Source of the DNA: Gammaproteobacteria bacterium 42_54_T18
GTDB lineage: Bacteria > Pseudomonadota > Gammaproteobacteria > Pseudomonadales > Ketobacteraceae
Direction of reading: 5' to 3'
Length of the DNA: 64,000 bases
Assembly (NCBI GenBank): GCA_002163245.1
Contig: MAAL01000130.1
Coordinates: forward strand, 1 to 64,000
Positions 18,413 to 26,461 of the stretch are shown piece after piece. Position 1 is the stretch's first letter. Every line of letters begins with the position of its first letter. Under the pieces are notes generated by a model, which saw nothing but the letters and a program-made list of their open reading frames with translations, searched no databases and was not told the origin of the DNA. Made by a program: the position numbers and the translations under genes.

Positions 18413-18601
18413 TAGACTTTCTCCTCTTTCGTCAATATTCCGACCATTATAAAAACTATTATGCAAAATAGTAATGAAGTTTATGCCATCAAGAACACTA
18501 TTTATCGATCGCAGTTAAATAGGAGGCCATCATTAGAAATGCTGATTTTTTACACTACACTTTTCTAATATGCCGGAAATCACACGCAGGAATGTCTCCA
18601 T

Positions 18602-21301
18602 TTGGTCACCAATAACGCAATAACACGCTTACTTCACATATTGCTACTAGGCTCCTCGTTACTCGGTACGCTGCTGGTAAGTGTCCTCTGTGCGAATACG
18701 GCTCTGGCACAGCAAACCATCATGCCCGACCGCCAATCACTGCTTACGGGGGCCCAGTGGTTTAGCACCTCAAGGTCTCTTTCGTTCTCCGAAGCTGAAG
18801 ATCGCTTTCATTCCAATAAAACAAAGGTAAAACAAACCTCACAGCAGTATCTACACCTAAACAATACAGAGCAAACGTACTGGATACAGCAGACGCTAGA
18901 CACAGGCGACCAGGCTACTCTTCAACACTTGCACCTTGTCTTAGATCGCCAATACCCTCAATTCGATAATGTCGACCTATACATTGCTACAGAGTGGGAA
19001 ACCCCTTCTCACTTTCAACAAGACGATCGTTTAAATACCCCTGGCAGCGATGCACAGTCCCGCATGATGGCATTTCCTATTACGTTAAAAGCCAACAAGC
19101 ATTATACCATTACCCTTGCCATAAAAAGCCGTGCCCAGCAATCCTTAGCGGTAGAGTTAATGAAACCCCAGCAATTTTACACTTCTGTTAAAAACAGTGA
19201 ATTTATCTGGGGGGGTTTTTATGGCATTTTTTTAGTTGCTGCAATTTTCAACTTACTGATTTATTTTTCTTTAAAAGAAAAACTTTACCTTTATTACATT
19301 GGTTATGTCATCGCGATAGCGCTAACTCAAGCCGGTATATCAACTCACGGCGCCTATTATCTTTGGGGAAGTTCCAGTCAATGGAGCCAGGTGTCGCACC
19401 TGTTTTTTATCGGTATCGCGGTGGTTTTTGGTGTTCTATTTGCTCGACCTTTTCTTAACACCGAAGAACTTGCCCCAAAAACCGACAAAGCCTTAATCTC
19501 CATGCTTCCTATAGGTATCATGATTTCTGCCGGTGCAATGACCCTACCCTATCAGACCATTATCACCTTCACTGATATATCCTTAGCAGTGCTCACTTTT
19601 GTAATGATTCTAGCGAGTATCATCACCTGGAATTCAGGTAGAAAAACCGCTCGCTTTTTTCTGCTGGGCTGGGGCACATTATTAGTATGTACATTAATTT
19701 ATATTTTGACCCTCAGAGGAATACTCCCCCCTAACGTTTTCACGTTACATGCAGCACAATTCGGAACCGTTGCGGAAATACTCATTATCACGGTCGCTAT
19801 CGGTGATCGCATACAGCAACACCAACAAGAAAAACGTATCGCCATTCAAAAACAACAGAAAGCGATTAATGCCCTCAAAGAAGCCGAGGCTGCGCTAACC
19901 TATCGTGCATACCACGACAAAATAACCGGCCTCCCTAATCGGGATAAACTCATCGAGGTGATTGATGCTGAACTTGCCAGTCAAAATCAACGAGGCTCGC
20001 TTAAGCATCTTTATGTGGTACTTATTAAAATAAAGCGATTACGAGAAATCAATCATACTTTGGGTCACTATGTCGGGGATATGGTGGCAAAAACTACCGC
20101 ACAATCCCTCAACAATTTACTCAAAAAGCTTCCAAAGCGGATCAGCATTCCTTTTAATGAGGAAAAAGGGGAATACCTTGCTGCCATTCAAGGCGTTAAC
20201 CTGGCATTTTTGCTGCGTCACCCCAAAAACAGTGCGGGTGCGGCAACAGTTATCGGTATGCTTAATCAGCTACCTCAGCAATTTCAATTCGAAAGTATTT
20301 CTTTGGATATCAGTACGTCTTGCGGTTTATGTTTTGCACCTGATCACGGCAACGACTCAGAAATACTACTGCGTAATGCATTTGTGGCAGTTGAGGAGTC
20401 TCAAACCCGCGGACAGCTATGCTGTATTTACAATGAAGATGTAAACCCATACAGCCAGCGCCGCTTGTCATTAATGGGCGATCTATGCAAGGCGATTGAA
20501 GGCAACGAGCTTGAGATTTACATGCATCCTCAGCTTGATATTCGTGAGATGGAAATCACGAGTGCAGAAGCTCTATTGCGATGGAACCATGAGCAATATG
20601 GATTTATACCACCTGATGAGTTTGTTGCTTTGGCGGAAAGCTCGGGCGCTATTAAGCCATTAACTCGCTGGGTTATTCGAAATTCCCTTTCACTATTAAA
20701 ACAACTACACAAGAAGCAGTATTTAATAGGGGTTTCAATCAACTTATCTGCTCACAATTTGGAGGAGCCTGACCTCACAGACTTTATTGTCTCGCAGCTA
20801 TCTTGCCATGGCATCGCACCGGAATACGTCACGTTGGAAATCACTGAAACCGCGATGGTGATGAATCCAGAATTGGCGCACGATATTTTGGTGCGCTGGA
20901 ATGAGATTGGTTTAGCTACTTCAATTGATGATTTTGGTACGGGTTATTCCAGTTTGTCACATTTGAAGAAGCTGCCAATGAATGAGCTTAAGATTGACCG
21001 TTCGTTTATTACTGATATGCAGAACAATACGGATGACACGATGATTGTTCGCTCTACACTGGATATTAGCCACAATATGAATATGCGTGTTGTTGCTGAG
21101 GGGGTGGAGACGGAGGATATTATGGAGGTGTTAACGGAGATGGGCTGTGACATCATTCAGGGGTATTTGCTTACCCCGCCGTTGGGCATAGGGCCATTTA
21201 CGGAATGGTTAGAGGATTGTGTATTTCCGGTGAAGGGAGATCAGAAGGATGCGCTGGCATCGCAGGCAAATAAAGGAAAGCCGCCGTTGCGGAGTGTTTA
21301 G
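18602..21301 (+). CDS. 7TM-DISM receptor with degenerate GGDEF and intact EAL domain (c-di-GMP phosphodiesterase)
   Basis: This 899-residue protein probably starts at TTG 18602, with an AGGA about 10 nt upstream. A signal peptide (about 1-37) precedes a periplasmic 7TMR-DISMED2 sensor (about 45-190), a 7TM-DISM bundle (about 200-400), a coiled linker, a GGDEF domain and an EAL domain. The GGDEF part keeps YHDKITGLPNRDKL, but the active loop is not GGDEF (EYLAAIQGVNLAFLL region), so cyclase activity is unlikely. The EAL domain has E656-A-L, VSINLSA, EITET, DDFGTGYSS, KIDRSFI and AEGVE, all the metal and catalytic residues. It should hydrolyse c-di-GMP in response to an extracytoplasmic, possibly carbohydrate-like, ligand. 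Confidence 0.92.
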   Translation: MVTNNAITRLLHILLLGSSLLGTLLVSVLCANTALAQQTIMPDRQSLLTGAQWFSTSRSLSFSEAEDRFHSNKTKVKQTSQQYLHLNNTEQTYWIQQTLDTGDQATLQHLHLVLDRQYPQFDNVDLYIATEWETPSHFQQDDRLNTPGSDAQSRMMAFPITLKANKHYTITLAIKSRAQQSLAVELMKPQQFYTSVKNSEFIWGGFYGIFLVAAIFNLLIYFSLKEKLYLYYIGYVIAIALTQAGISTHGAYYLWGSSSQWSQVSHLFFIGIAVVFGVLFARPFLNTEELAPKTDKALISMLPIGIMISAGAMTLPYQTIITFTDISLAVLTFVMILASIITWNSGRKTARFFLLGWGTLLVCTLIYILTLRGILPPNVFTLHAAQFGTVAEILIITVAIGDRIQQHQQEKRIAIQKQQKAINALKEAEAALTYRAYHDKITGLPNRDKLIEVIDAELASQNQRGSLKHLYVVLIKIKRLREINHTLGHYVGDMVAKTTAQSLNNLLKKLPKRISIPFNEEKGEYLAAIQGVNLAFLLRHPKNSAGAATVIGMLNQLPQQFQFESISLDISTSCGLCFAPDHGNDSEILLRNAFVAVEESQTRGQLCCIYNEDVNPYSQRRLSLMGDLCKAIEGNELEIYMHPQLDIREMEITSAEALLRWNHEQYGFIPPDEFVALAESSGAIKPLTRWVIRNSLSLLKQLHKKQYLIGVSINLSAHNLEEPDLTDFIVSQLSCHGIAPEYVTLEITETAMVMNPELAHDILVRWNEIGLATSIDDFGTGYSSLSHLKKLPMNELKIDRSFITDMQNNTDDTMIVRSTLDISHNMNMRVVAEGVETEDIMEVLTEMGCDIIQGYLLTPPLGIGPFTEWLEDCVFPVKGDQKDALASQANKGKPPLRSV

Positions 21302-21371
21302 AAAGTAGGCCTCCTGAATCGCTAGAATGTCCCATCCGCTATTGTAGCAACGAGACATTCTCAGGAGACCA

Positions 21372-21423
21372 TTTACTGAACTACTTTACTGAACTACTTT
21401 ACTGAACAATTTTACTGAACAAC
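21372..21423. repeat. Four 13-bp tandem repeats at the 3' end of the binding-protein gene
   Basis: Units TTTACTGAACTAC, TTTACTGAACTAC, TTTACTGAACAAT and TTTACTGAACAAC follow each other without gaps. The last unit contains the stop codon and final codons (VVQ-stop) of the minus-strand gene. This looks like slippage duplication of the gene's end into the spacer. Confidence 0.8.
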
Positions 21424-21843
21424 CAATATAACCTTAACGCTGTCATCAACAGCACCAGGGCTAACATAGCCGATCATTTCTGGATCATCAGCAACCACTT
21501 CAACCACTTCTGCATCTGCAGAGACTTGATCAGGTGGCATGCCTTTTCCGGTAAAGATTAATCGAGACCAAAACGCGTTTAACTGTGATGCATTTTTGTT
21601 CACAACTTTTGTGTAAAACTCATCACGAGATGCTTGGCCTTCTTCTTGGTCTATAGGTATCAATGAGACACCTGAAATACTGCCACGCTTACCTAGAAAA
21701 ACTGAAGCGACTTGCTTAACGTCTGCACTGCTAAGACCAGACTCTGGATTTACAATAATTGCTATATCAGCAACCGATGCTGTTGCTCCCGTAAGGAGGC
21801 ACGCAGCCACAGCGGATGATATCAACCGTTTTATTATTTTCAT
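21412..21843 (-). CDS. Small periplasmic phosphate-ABC-type binding protein
   Basis: This 143-residue exported protein (signal peptide about 1-25, ending ASVADIAIIVNP) belongs to the short PBP-like family related to PstS. ADVKQVASVFLGKRG and FWSRLIFTGKGMPP are the conserved parts. It is about half the size of a normal solute receptor and probably forms one lobe only. Its start lies 14 nt downstream of the porin stop, so the two are co-transcribed. The pair may act together in uptake or envelope sensing; the ligand is unproven. The 3' end carries tandem repeats. Confidence 0.75.
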   Translation of the reverse strand: MKIIKRLISSAVAACLLTGATASVADIAIIVNPESGLSSADVKQVASVFLGKRGSISGVSLIPIDQEEGQASRDEFYTKVVNKNASQLNAFWSRLIFTGKGMPPDQVSADAEVVEVVADDPEMIGYVSPGAVDDSVKVILVVQ

Positions 21844-21857
21844 GTGATATCGTCCCC

Positions 21858-23438
21858 TTAGAATACTGCGTCTATAGCGAAGGTGTAGATGGTTGTGCTG
21901 GAATCGATGTTAGTAGCATCAGCATCGTCAGTTAACCCGAAACGGCCGTAACCATCGAGTTCAGTTTCAATAACTGTCCCTGTTGCAGGAAATAAAGCAG
22001 GGTCAGCAACATTTACGGTATAACTATTGTACTTACCAAAATTATTATACTTAGTAATATCAAACTTAGCTTTTACACGAGGGTTAATATCATAAACAAT
22101 ACCCAGCGTAATTGAGTCCTGCTCCTGCACTAATGGCTCTAAGTTATTTGCTAGCTTAGTCATTCCAGCAACAATTGCATCGGCGGTGGCATCTTTTTGT
22201 GCATCTGTAAACACATCAGCTCCACCACCAGCATTTAGTGATGCCAGCAAGCCTAATGCAGGCGCCTGTTTGCTCACATTTAATGCCGCGTCTATGTACT
22301 CCTGAACCTGCTCATCATTTTTCGCGTCAGTATAAAACTTAGAGTAAGTTATATGTGGCATCCATTTACCAAATCTATAACCAACCATTAAGTACCCACC
22401 ATCACCCGCGGGCTGGATAAAATCACTAACCTCTAAGTTAGAAATTTCACCAATAACCAACAACTTTCCATTATCATAAGTAAAGGCAGCCGAAAGGTAG
22501 TTCGTCTCAATGCCCTCTTGAGGCAAAGGATTAACTTGGTCAATAGCATTTATGCCCGGTGTAGCAGAGGCAACATTAATTCCAGCGATAAAATCAACTA
22601 ACCCAGATACATCTCCATTGCCATTTATACCGTTAAGTAACGTATCACCCGCTCCACCGGCTACAATACTATCCACTTCAACTTCTGAGGCACTGTACCC
22701 TAAACGGAATGTCCAGGAACCTGTCTCAGCAGTAAAGGATATGCCTTTATTCTGCAACCGAAAGCTACCCTCTAGCGCATCAACATCACCAAAACCTTCA
22801 CCAATATAAGCATGAGTACCAAAATTCCAGTCACCAAGGTTAAAATCATACAAAAGCGCCAAGCCATCTGTATTGTTTAACGGTAAGTTATACATTTCAA
22901 TTGGCGGGCGGGTCCATGGGTAGGCGTAACCTACATCAAGATACTCAGAAAGCATATAATAAGGTGTACGTTGACGGCCAATACGAGCAGTAAAGTTCTC
23001 TGTCACATCCCAACTAAGGTATGCCCATTCGGCTTCTACATCGTAATTATCCACACCCTTGGAAACTAACTGCCCAGTAACACTGACATCATCAGACACC
23101 TGGAACGACATCTGAATCCCCAACTTAGTAACCGATGAAGTACTATAATCTTCATCAATATCCAATTGTCCAAACTCAAAGTCTTCGCTATCCAATAAAG
23201 TAACACCTGAAGAAAAGAACCCATTAATCTTCAAGCGACTGGACATATCAGAGAGTCGGCTTCGGTTTTGCTTTACGGCGTTTCGAGTGCTTTTAACTCG
23301 ACGCTCCATCTTTTTTATTTTTTTCTCTTGCTCTAGCAGTCGCTGTTCCAATTCGGCATTGGTCACCGCAAGCGCTGGTGCGCTAGCAATACAAATCGCT
23401 AACGGAAGCAAGGCCAACTTAGCATTCGGCTTTACCAT
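21858..23438 (-). CDS. Outer-membrane porin
   Basis: This 526-residue beta-barrel protein takes the ATG at 23436-23438, where AGAAGGA lies 8 nt upstream; the frame extends further back without a ribosome site. A signal peptide (about 1-25, ASAPALAV) is followed by a short coiled coil (EQRLLEQEKKIKKMERRVKSTR). That helix resembles trimerising or peptidoglycan-contacting helices of other porins. An alternating-hydrophobicity barrel then ends in the aromatic residue expected for Bam recognition (TFAIDAVF). An Ala/Asp-rich loop (about 380-430) is probably extracellular. Substrate is unknown. The binding protein follows within 14 nt. Confidence 0.85.
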   Translation of the reverse strand: MVKPNAKLALLPLAICIASAPALAVTNAELEQRLLEQEKKIKKMERRVKSTRNAVKQNRSRLSDMSSRLKINGFFSSGVTLLDSEDFEFGQLDIDEDYSTSSVTKLGIQMSFQVSDDVSVTGQLVSKGVDNYDVEAEWAYLSWDVTENFTARIGRQRTPYYMLSEYLDVGYAYPWTRPPIEMYNLPLNNTDGLALLYDFNLGDWNFGTHAYIGEGFGDVDALEGSFRLQNKGISFTAETGSWTFRLGYSASEVEVDSIVAGGAGDTLLNGINGNGDVSGLVDFIAGINVASATPGINAIDQVNPLPQEGIETNYLSAAFTYDNGKLLVIGEISNLEVSDFIQPAGDGGYLMVGYRFGKWMPHITYSKFYTDAKNDEQVQEYIDAALNVSKQAPALGLLASLNAGGGADVFTDAQKDATADAIVAGMTKLANNLEPLVQEQDSITLGIVYDINPRVKAKFDITKYNNFGKYNSYTVNVADPALFPATGTVIETELDGYGRFGLTDDADATNIDSSTTIYTFAIDAVF

Positions 23439-23896
23439 GAGTGCAATCCTTCTAATTTTTATAGTGAGCATTACCCCAGGCGAGTGGATCATGCAATGCT
23501 CGATTCTATGTTGCTACAACTGTTCAATAGTTAAACAAGCAGAAACACTTAGGCAGACCTCTGCTGTATATTCGAAGTCTACGCAGGATTCTGACACATT
23601 GAGGATTAATTTCGAGAGCAAGGGGCATGGGATGCATTGTTTTAGGCAAAAAAAGCGGAACTATTTCACATTATTACGAAACGACACATTAAATCGCTTA
23701 TGATTCAACCAATTATCTTGCGTTGTTCTTTTATACACCAATAAGTTTATTCAATAGAATTCTTAAATGTGTTTCCATTTAGATTGAGCGTTCTATAAAA
23801 AATCATGAGAAACATCACAGTTTTACTTCAAAAACTTGCTTTTTTGTAAAATTTGGTAAAATATGGCGTATTGCTTTTAGGCGACATTTTAAAGGC
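23439..23896. other. Non-coding region upstream of the porin
   Basis: About 460 bp without a supported gene. It is AT-rich near 23700-23890 and must contain the porin promoter and leader. I could not pick out a convincing -35/-10 pair for the porin. Confidence 0.4.
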
Positions 23897-23923
23897 AAAA
23901 AAAAGCCCGCTTGGGTAGCGGGC
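23897..23923 (-). terminator. Strong intrinsic terminator, minus strand
   Basis: A 7-bp GC stem (AGCGGGC/GCCCGCT, 23905-23911 with 23917-23923) with a 5-nt loop is followed on the minus strand by eight T (23897-23904). No obvious gene ends here, so it may belong to a small RNA or an attenuator. Confidence 0.75.
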
Positions 23924-24090
23924 GAAGGGAATGCCCGATGAGGTCCGGGCGAGAAAATCTAACAATAAAAAAATACTAATAATAAAAATGGTGTTTAAAC
24001 AACACCGCAATAATAAAAATATTGCTAAAACGAACAATATGTTGAGTCGGCACACAACATGATTTTTCAAAAGCCCCCTCAGGGGCTTTT
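23905..24090. ncRNA. Candidate structured small RNA or attenuator: six consecutive hairpins
   Basis: Hairpins follow each other in this spacer. They are 23905-23923 (7 bp), 23933-23950 (5 bp plus bulge), 23990-24006 (GGTGTT/AACACC), 24007-24025 (GCAATA/TATTGC), 24039-24060 (ATGTTG/CAACAT) and 24069-24090 (9-bp terminator). AT-rich linkers separate them. On the minus strand the CGGGC arm of the second hairpin could instead pair with GCCCG of the terminal one, an attenuator-like alternative. The strand and start of transcription cannot be decided. An 80-codon minus-strand frame across it starts with TTG, lacks a ribosome site and runs through both terminators, so I do not call it a gene. Confidence 0.4.
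24069..24090. terminator. Bidirectional terminator
   Basis: AAAAGCCCC (24069-24077) and GGGGCTTTT (24082-24090) form a perfect 9-bp stem with a CTCA loop. It gives a four-T tail in either direction. It could end the fadL-type transcript coming from the right, or a small RNA coming from the left. Confidence 0.7.
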
Positions 24091-24406
24091 CTTATTCCAC
24101 CCATCAATAAATATTTGGTTCCCATACCAAGCTTTATCAAAGGTAGAATAAATTCTTTAGAGGCAACCTGCTAACTTTCCTGGAAAAGTTGTTCTGTGTA
24201 CAAGCCCTCTCTCAATGGTGAGTAGATTATCAACAATTTTTAGAATAAACATACTAAACGCTGTAAAAAGTACTTATAACACAATATCTTAGCGTAAAAA
24301 CACACCCAAACAAATCCGGACGACAGTTCCAAACAAGGTATCAACTCCTTGTTTTATAAGCATATAAGCAAAACTGCCTTTTTGAGCCACCACACATAAC
24401 TTTGTG
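24091..24406. other. Non-coding region downstream of the FadL-type gene
   Basis: About 316 bp with no supported gene. It contains a hairpin AAACAAGG/CCTTGTTT (24331-24338 with 24347-24354, 8-nt loop) followed on the plus strand by a TTATAA tail. This could be part of the fadL transcript end. Confidence 0.35.
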
Positions 24407-26002
24407 TCAGAATTCTGATGTATAACTGAACTCAACCATCACGCCCTTCACCTTTCCCGTGAAATCTATACCCGCATAAGGGTTATAAAGGATGTTAATA
24501 CTTTCATCGGTACTATTGGCATTCGTGCTGGTTCCTGCCGGTACATCGATGGTTGAAATCAAATAACCCACACCAAACTCTAACAACTGATCTTCAGACA
24601 AATGATACGCAAACCCTGCACTGTATAGTTCTGCGTCACCAATAGGTAACAAAACGTCACGTTTGTCTTCAGGTATCGATGACTTCCTTGGCTCATACCC
24701 TGCTCGCAATGCAAGCACATCATTCCACTGATACTCCACACCAAAGGCCCAATTCCAACTACTTTCATATTGACGGGGGATCGTTAACACATCCGTTGTA
24801 GCATAGGGTGACAAAGGGCCAGCAATCTTTAAAAAATCTAACGGCTTGTCGAACTCGACAGTGATCCCATCCCATACCCCCCAATCAGTCCATTTTGCAT
24901 CAACATTGACCTTCCAATTAGGCGTCACCTGTACACTGACACCGGTTGCAAAATGCGCTGGCGTCTTCAAATTGATAGTCGCCTTGCCTTTTTCTACCTG
25001 TGTTCCTGTCGGCAAAGGTAGCAACACATTCACAGCCTGCCCTAGTGACGATTCGTAGATTCCTTCAAAAAACGAGGACCACGCATCACTATAAGTAATC
25101 TGATATGTGCCTTTCATTTCATTTTCACTTTCAGACTGATACACGGCCCCCCAACTAAACCACGGCACAGGTTTCCACAACACGCCAAAATTAACACTAA
25201 AACTCAACGTATCTTCGGCGTAGAACTCTAATCGTGCCGCCTCTGTTACTGGGGTCAGTTCGCCGTCACAAAGCTCAATCACCCCCGGCACACATAAGTT
25301 TTGCTCGGTGAACTGATCCGACAATAGGTAGGCCAGCCCAACCAGACTATGAGGCACACGTAGCCTGGTGTTACCACCGATGCCAAAATACGATAACCCA
25401 AGCGACACCCCAACGGCCCACTCCTCGGTCAATTGAATACCCACCGAAGGCGAGAAGTAAGTAATCCTTGATATTGCCAACATTTCGCCCATATATGTTG
25501 CAGGGTCATCCTCTTCTCTTACATACCCTGCAGCCATGGGTGTATATACCGCAGTACCAAACGTCAAATTGGATCCCGGCGGGTTATAAATTGCTCCACC
25601 CAAAGGAGCTATTAAAAACGGAAGTGGCCATTCTTCAGGTTTTTCTTTACCTGGGATTTTTAAAGCTAAAGTCGATGTGCTGCTTGAGCTGTTAGGTATT
25701 TCATCTTCCAAACCCAGAGCATCCAAGCGCTCTTGATACTCTGGGGAATAATCACCAAATTCCACATTAAATGATAAGTAGGCGGCCATAATCTTAAGGT
25801 TTGATTTACGCCCTTTCATAAGCGCCAAACCAGCGGGATTAAAATGAATGGAATCGACGCCTGGCGGGTCTGCCGTTACAGCATTCGCCAGAGACAACGC
25901 CTTTGCATTCCCTATAGTCAAATTCTCTACGATTGCTGAAAATGCTTGCTCACTTGCAAAGCACAAAAAAATCATTAAAAACACTCCGTTACACTGATGC
26001 AT
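24407..26002 (-). CDS. FadL/OmpP1/TodX-family outer-membrane transport protein
   Basis: This 531-residue outer-membrane channel for hydrophobic compounds such as long-chain fatty acids has a signal peptide at about 1-23 (ASEQAFSA). The N-terminal hatch carries the family signature GNAKALSLANAVTADPPGVDSIHFNPAGLA, including the NPA motif. The rest is a 14-strand-type barrel ending VEFSYTSEF with a terminal Phe. A cysteine pair (about 246-254, LCVPGVIELC) may form a loop disulphide. It is longer than E. coli FadL, mainly in loops. Nearby acyl-CoA dehydrogenases make fatty-acid uptake plausible. Confidence 0.9.
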   Translation of the reverse strand: MHQCNGVFLMIFLCFASEQAFSAIVENLTIGNAKALSLANAVTADPPGVDSIHFNPAGLALMKGRKSNLKIMAAYLSFNVEFGDYSPEYQERLDALGLEDEIPNSSSSTSTLALKIPGKEKPEEWPLPFLIAPLGGAIYNPPGSNLTFGTAVYTPMAAGYVREEDDPATYMGEMLAISRITYFSPSVGIQLTEEWAVGVSLGLSYFGIGGNTRLRVPHSLVGLAYLLSDQFTEQNLCVPGVIELCDGELTPVTEAARLEFYAEDTLSFSVNFGVLWKPVPWFSWGAVYQSESENEMKGTYQITYSDAWSSFFEGIYESSLGQAVNVLLPLPTGTQVEKGKATINLKTPAHFATGVSVQVTPNWKVNVDAKWTDWGVWDGITVEFDKPLDFLKIAGPLSPYATTDVLTIPRQYESSWNWAFGVEYQWNDVLALRAGYEPRKSSIPEDKRDVLLPIGDAELYSAGFAYHLSEDQLLEFGVGYLISTIDVPAGTSTNANSTDESINILYNPYAGIDFTGKVKGVMVEFSYTSEF

Positions 26003-26283
26003 TATCTACTATTCCCTATCGAGCAGACGCAGCTATGCTGCTCTTTATTGTTATTGTTTTACATCACTCCTACCCCCAGGCTCTTTATCATCATGCGGCA
26101 ACTTAGCGCACACAGAACCGACTGGTTCCATTAGATTTACATAGCACCATTGGAAACTCAACAGTCACAAATGGACTTTTTAGTAAATCACGTTGTCAAA
26201 ATCTCTATTCTGTAATGAAGAAGCGATCACACTTTATACAGTTCGACTCAGGCATAATAATGGCGCACCTGTTAGACCAGAAG

Positions 26284-26403
26284 ATTACTGGTATAAGTGC
26301 GCTAAACGGCCTATTGTGTAACTAACCGCTCTTTGCGGATGTTAGCTAACAGCTTCATTTTCTTAACAAAGTTAGTTTTGATAGCTTGTTTCGTTTTATT
26401 CAT
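26284..26403 (-). CDS. 39-residue basic small protein
   Basis: The ATG at 26401-26403 is preceded by AAGGAG (26410-26415) with a 6-nt spacer, as good a ribosome site as any in the window. The product is 39 residues and lysine-rich at the N-terminus (MNKTKQAIKTNFVKKMKLL), with a C-terminal HPQRAVSYTIGRLAHLYQ, ending at TAA 26284-26286. No membrane segment or known motif is recognised. It diverges from prc (58 bp between starts) and lies 281 bp upstream of the FadL-type gene on the same strand. Function is unknown. It could be a leader peptide, but the composition shows no codon run typical of attenuators. Confidence 0.6.
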
Positions 26404-26461
26404 GGGCTGCTCCTTGAACAATAACTAGGGCTCCCGCAAGACAATTTCAGGTTGGCTATAT

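Noticed and set aside
21372-21423. Tandem repeats as a CRISPR array
   Set aside because: The 13-bp units are contiguous with no spacers, and no cas genes are present.
23828-24070. 80-codon minus-strand reading frame rich in Leu, Ile and Phe
   Set aside because: It starts at TTG with no ribosome site, reads through two terminator hairpins, and its hydrophobicity follows from AT-rich DNA.
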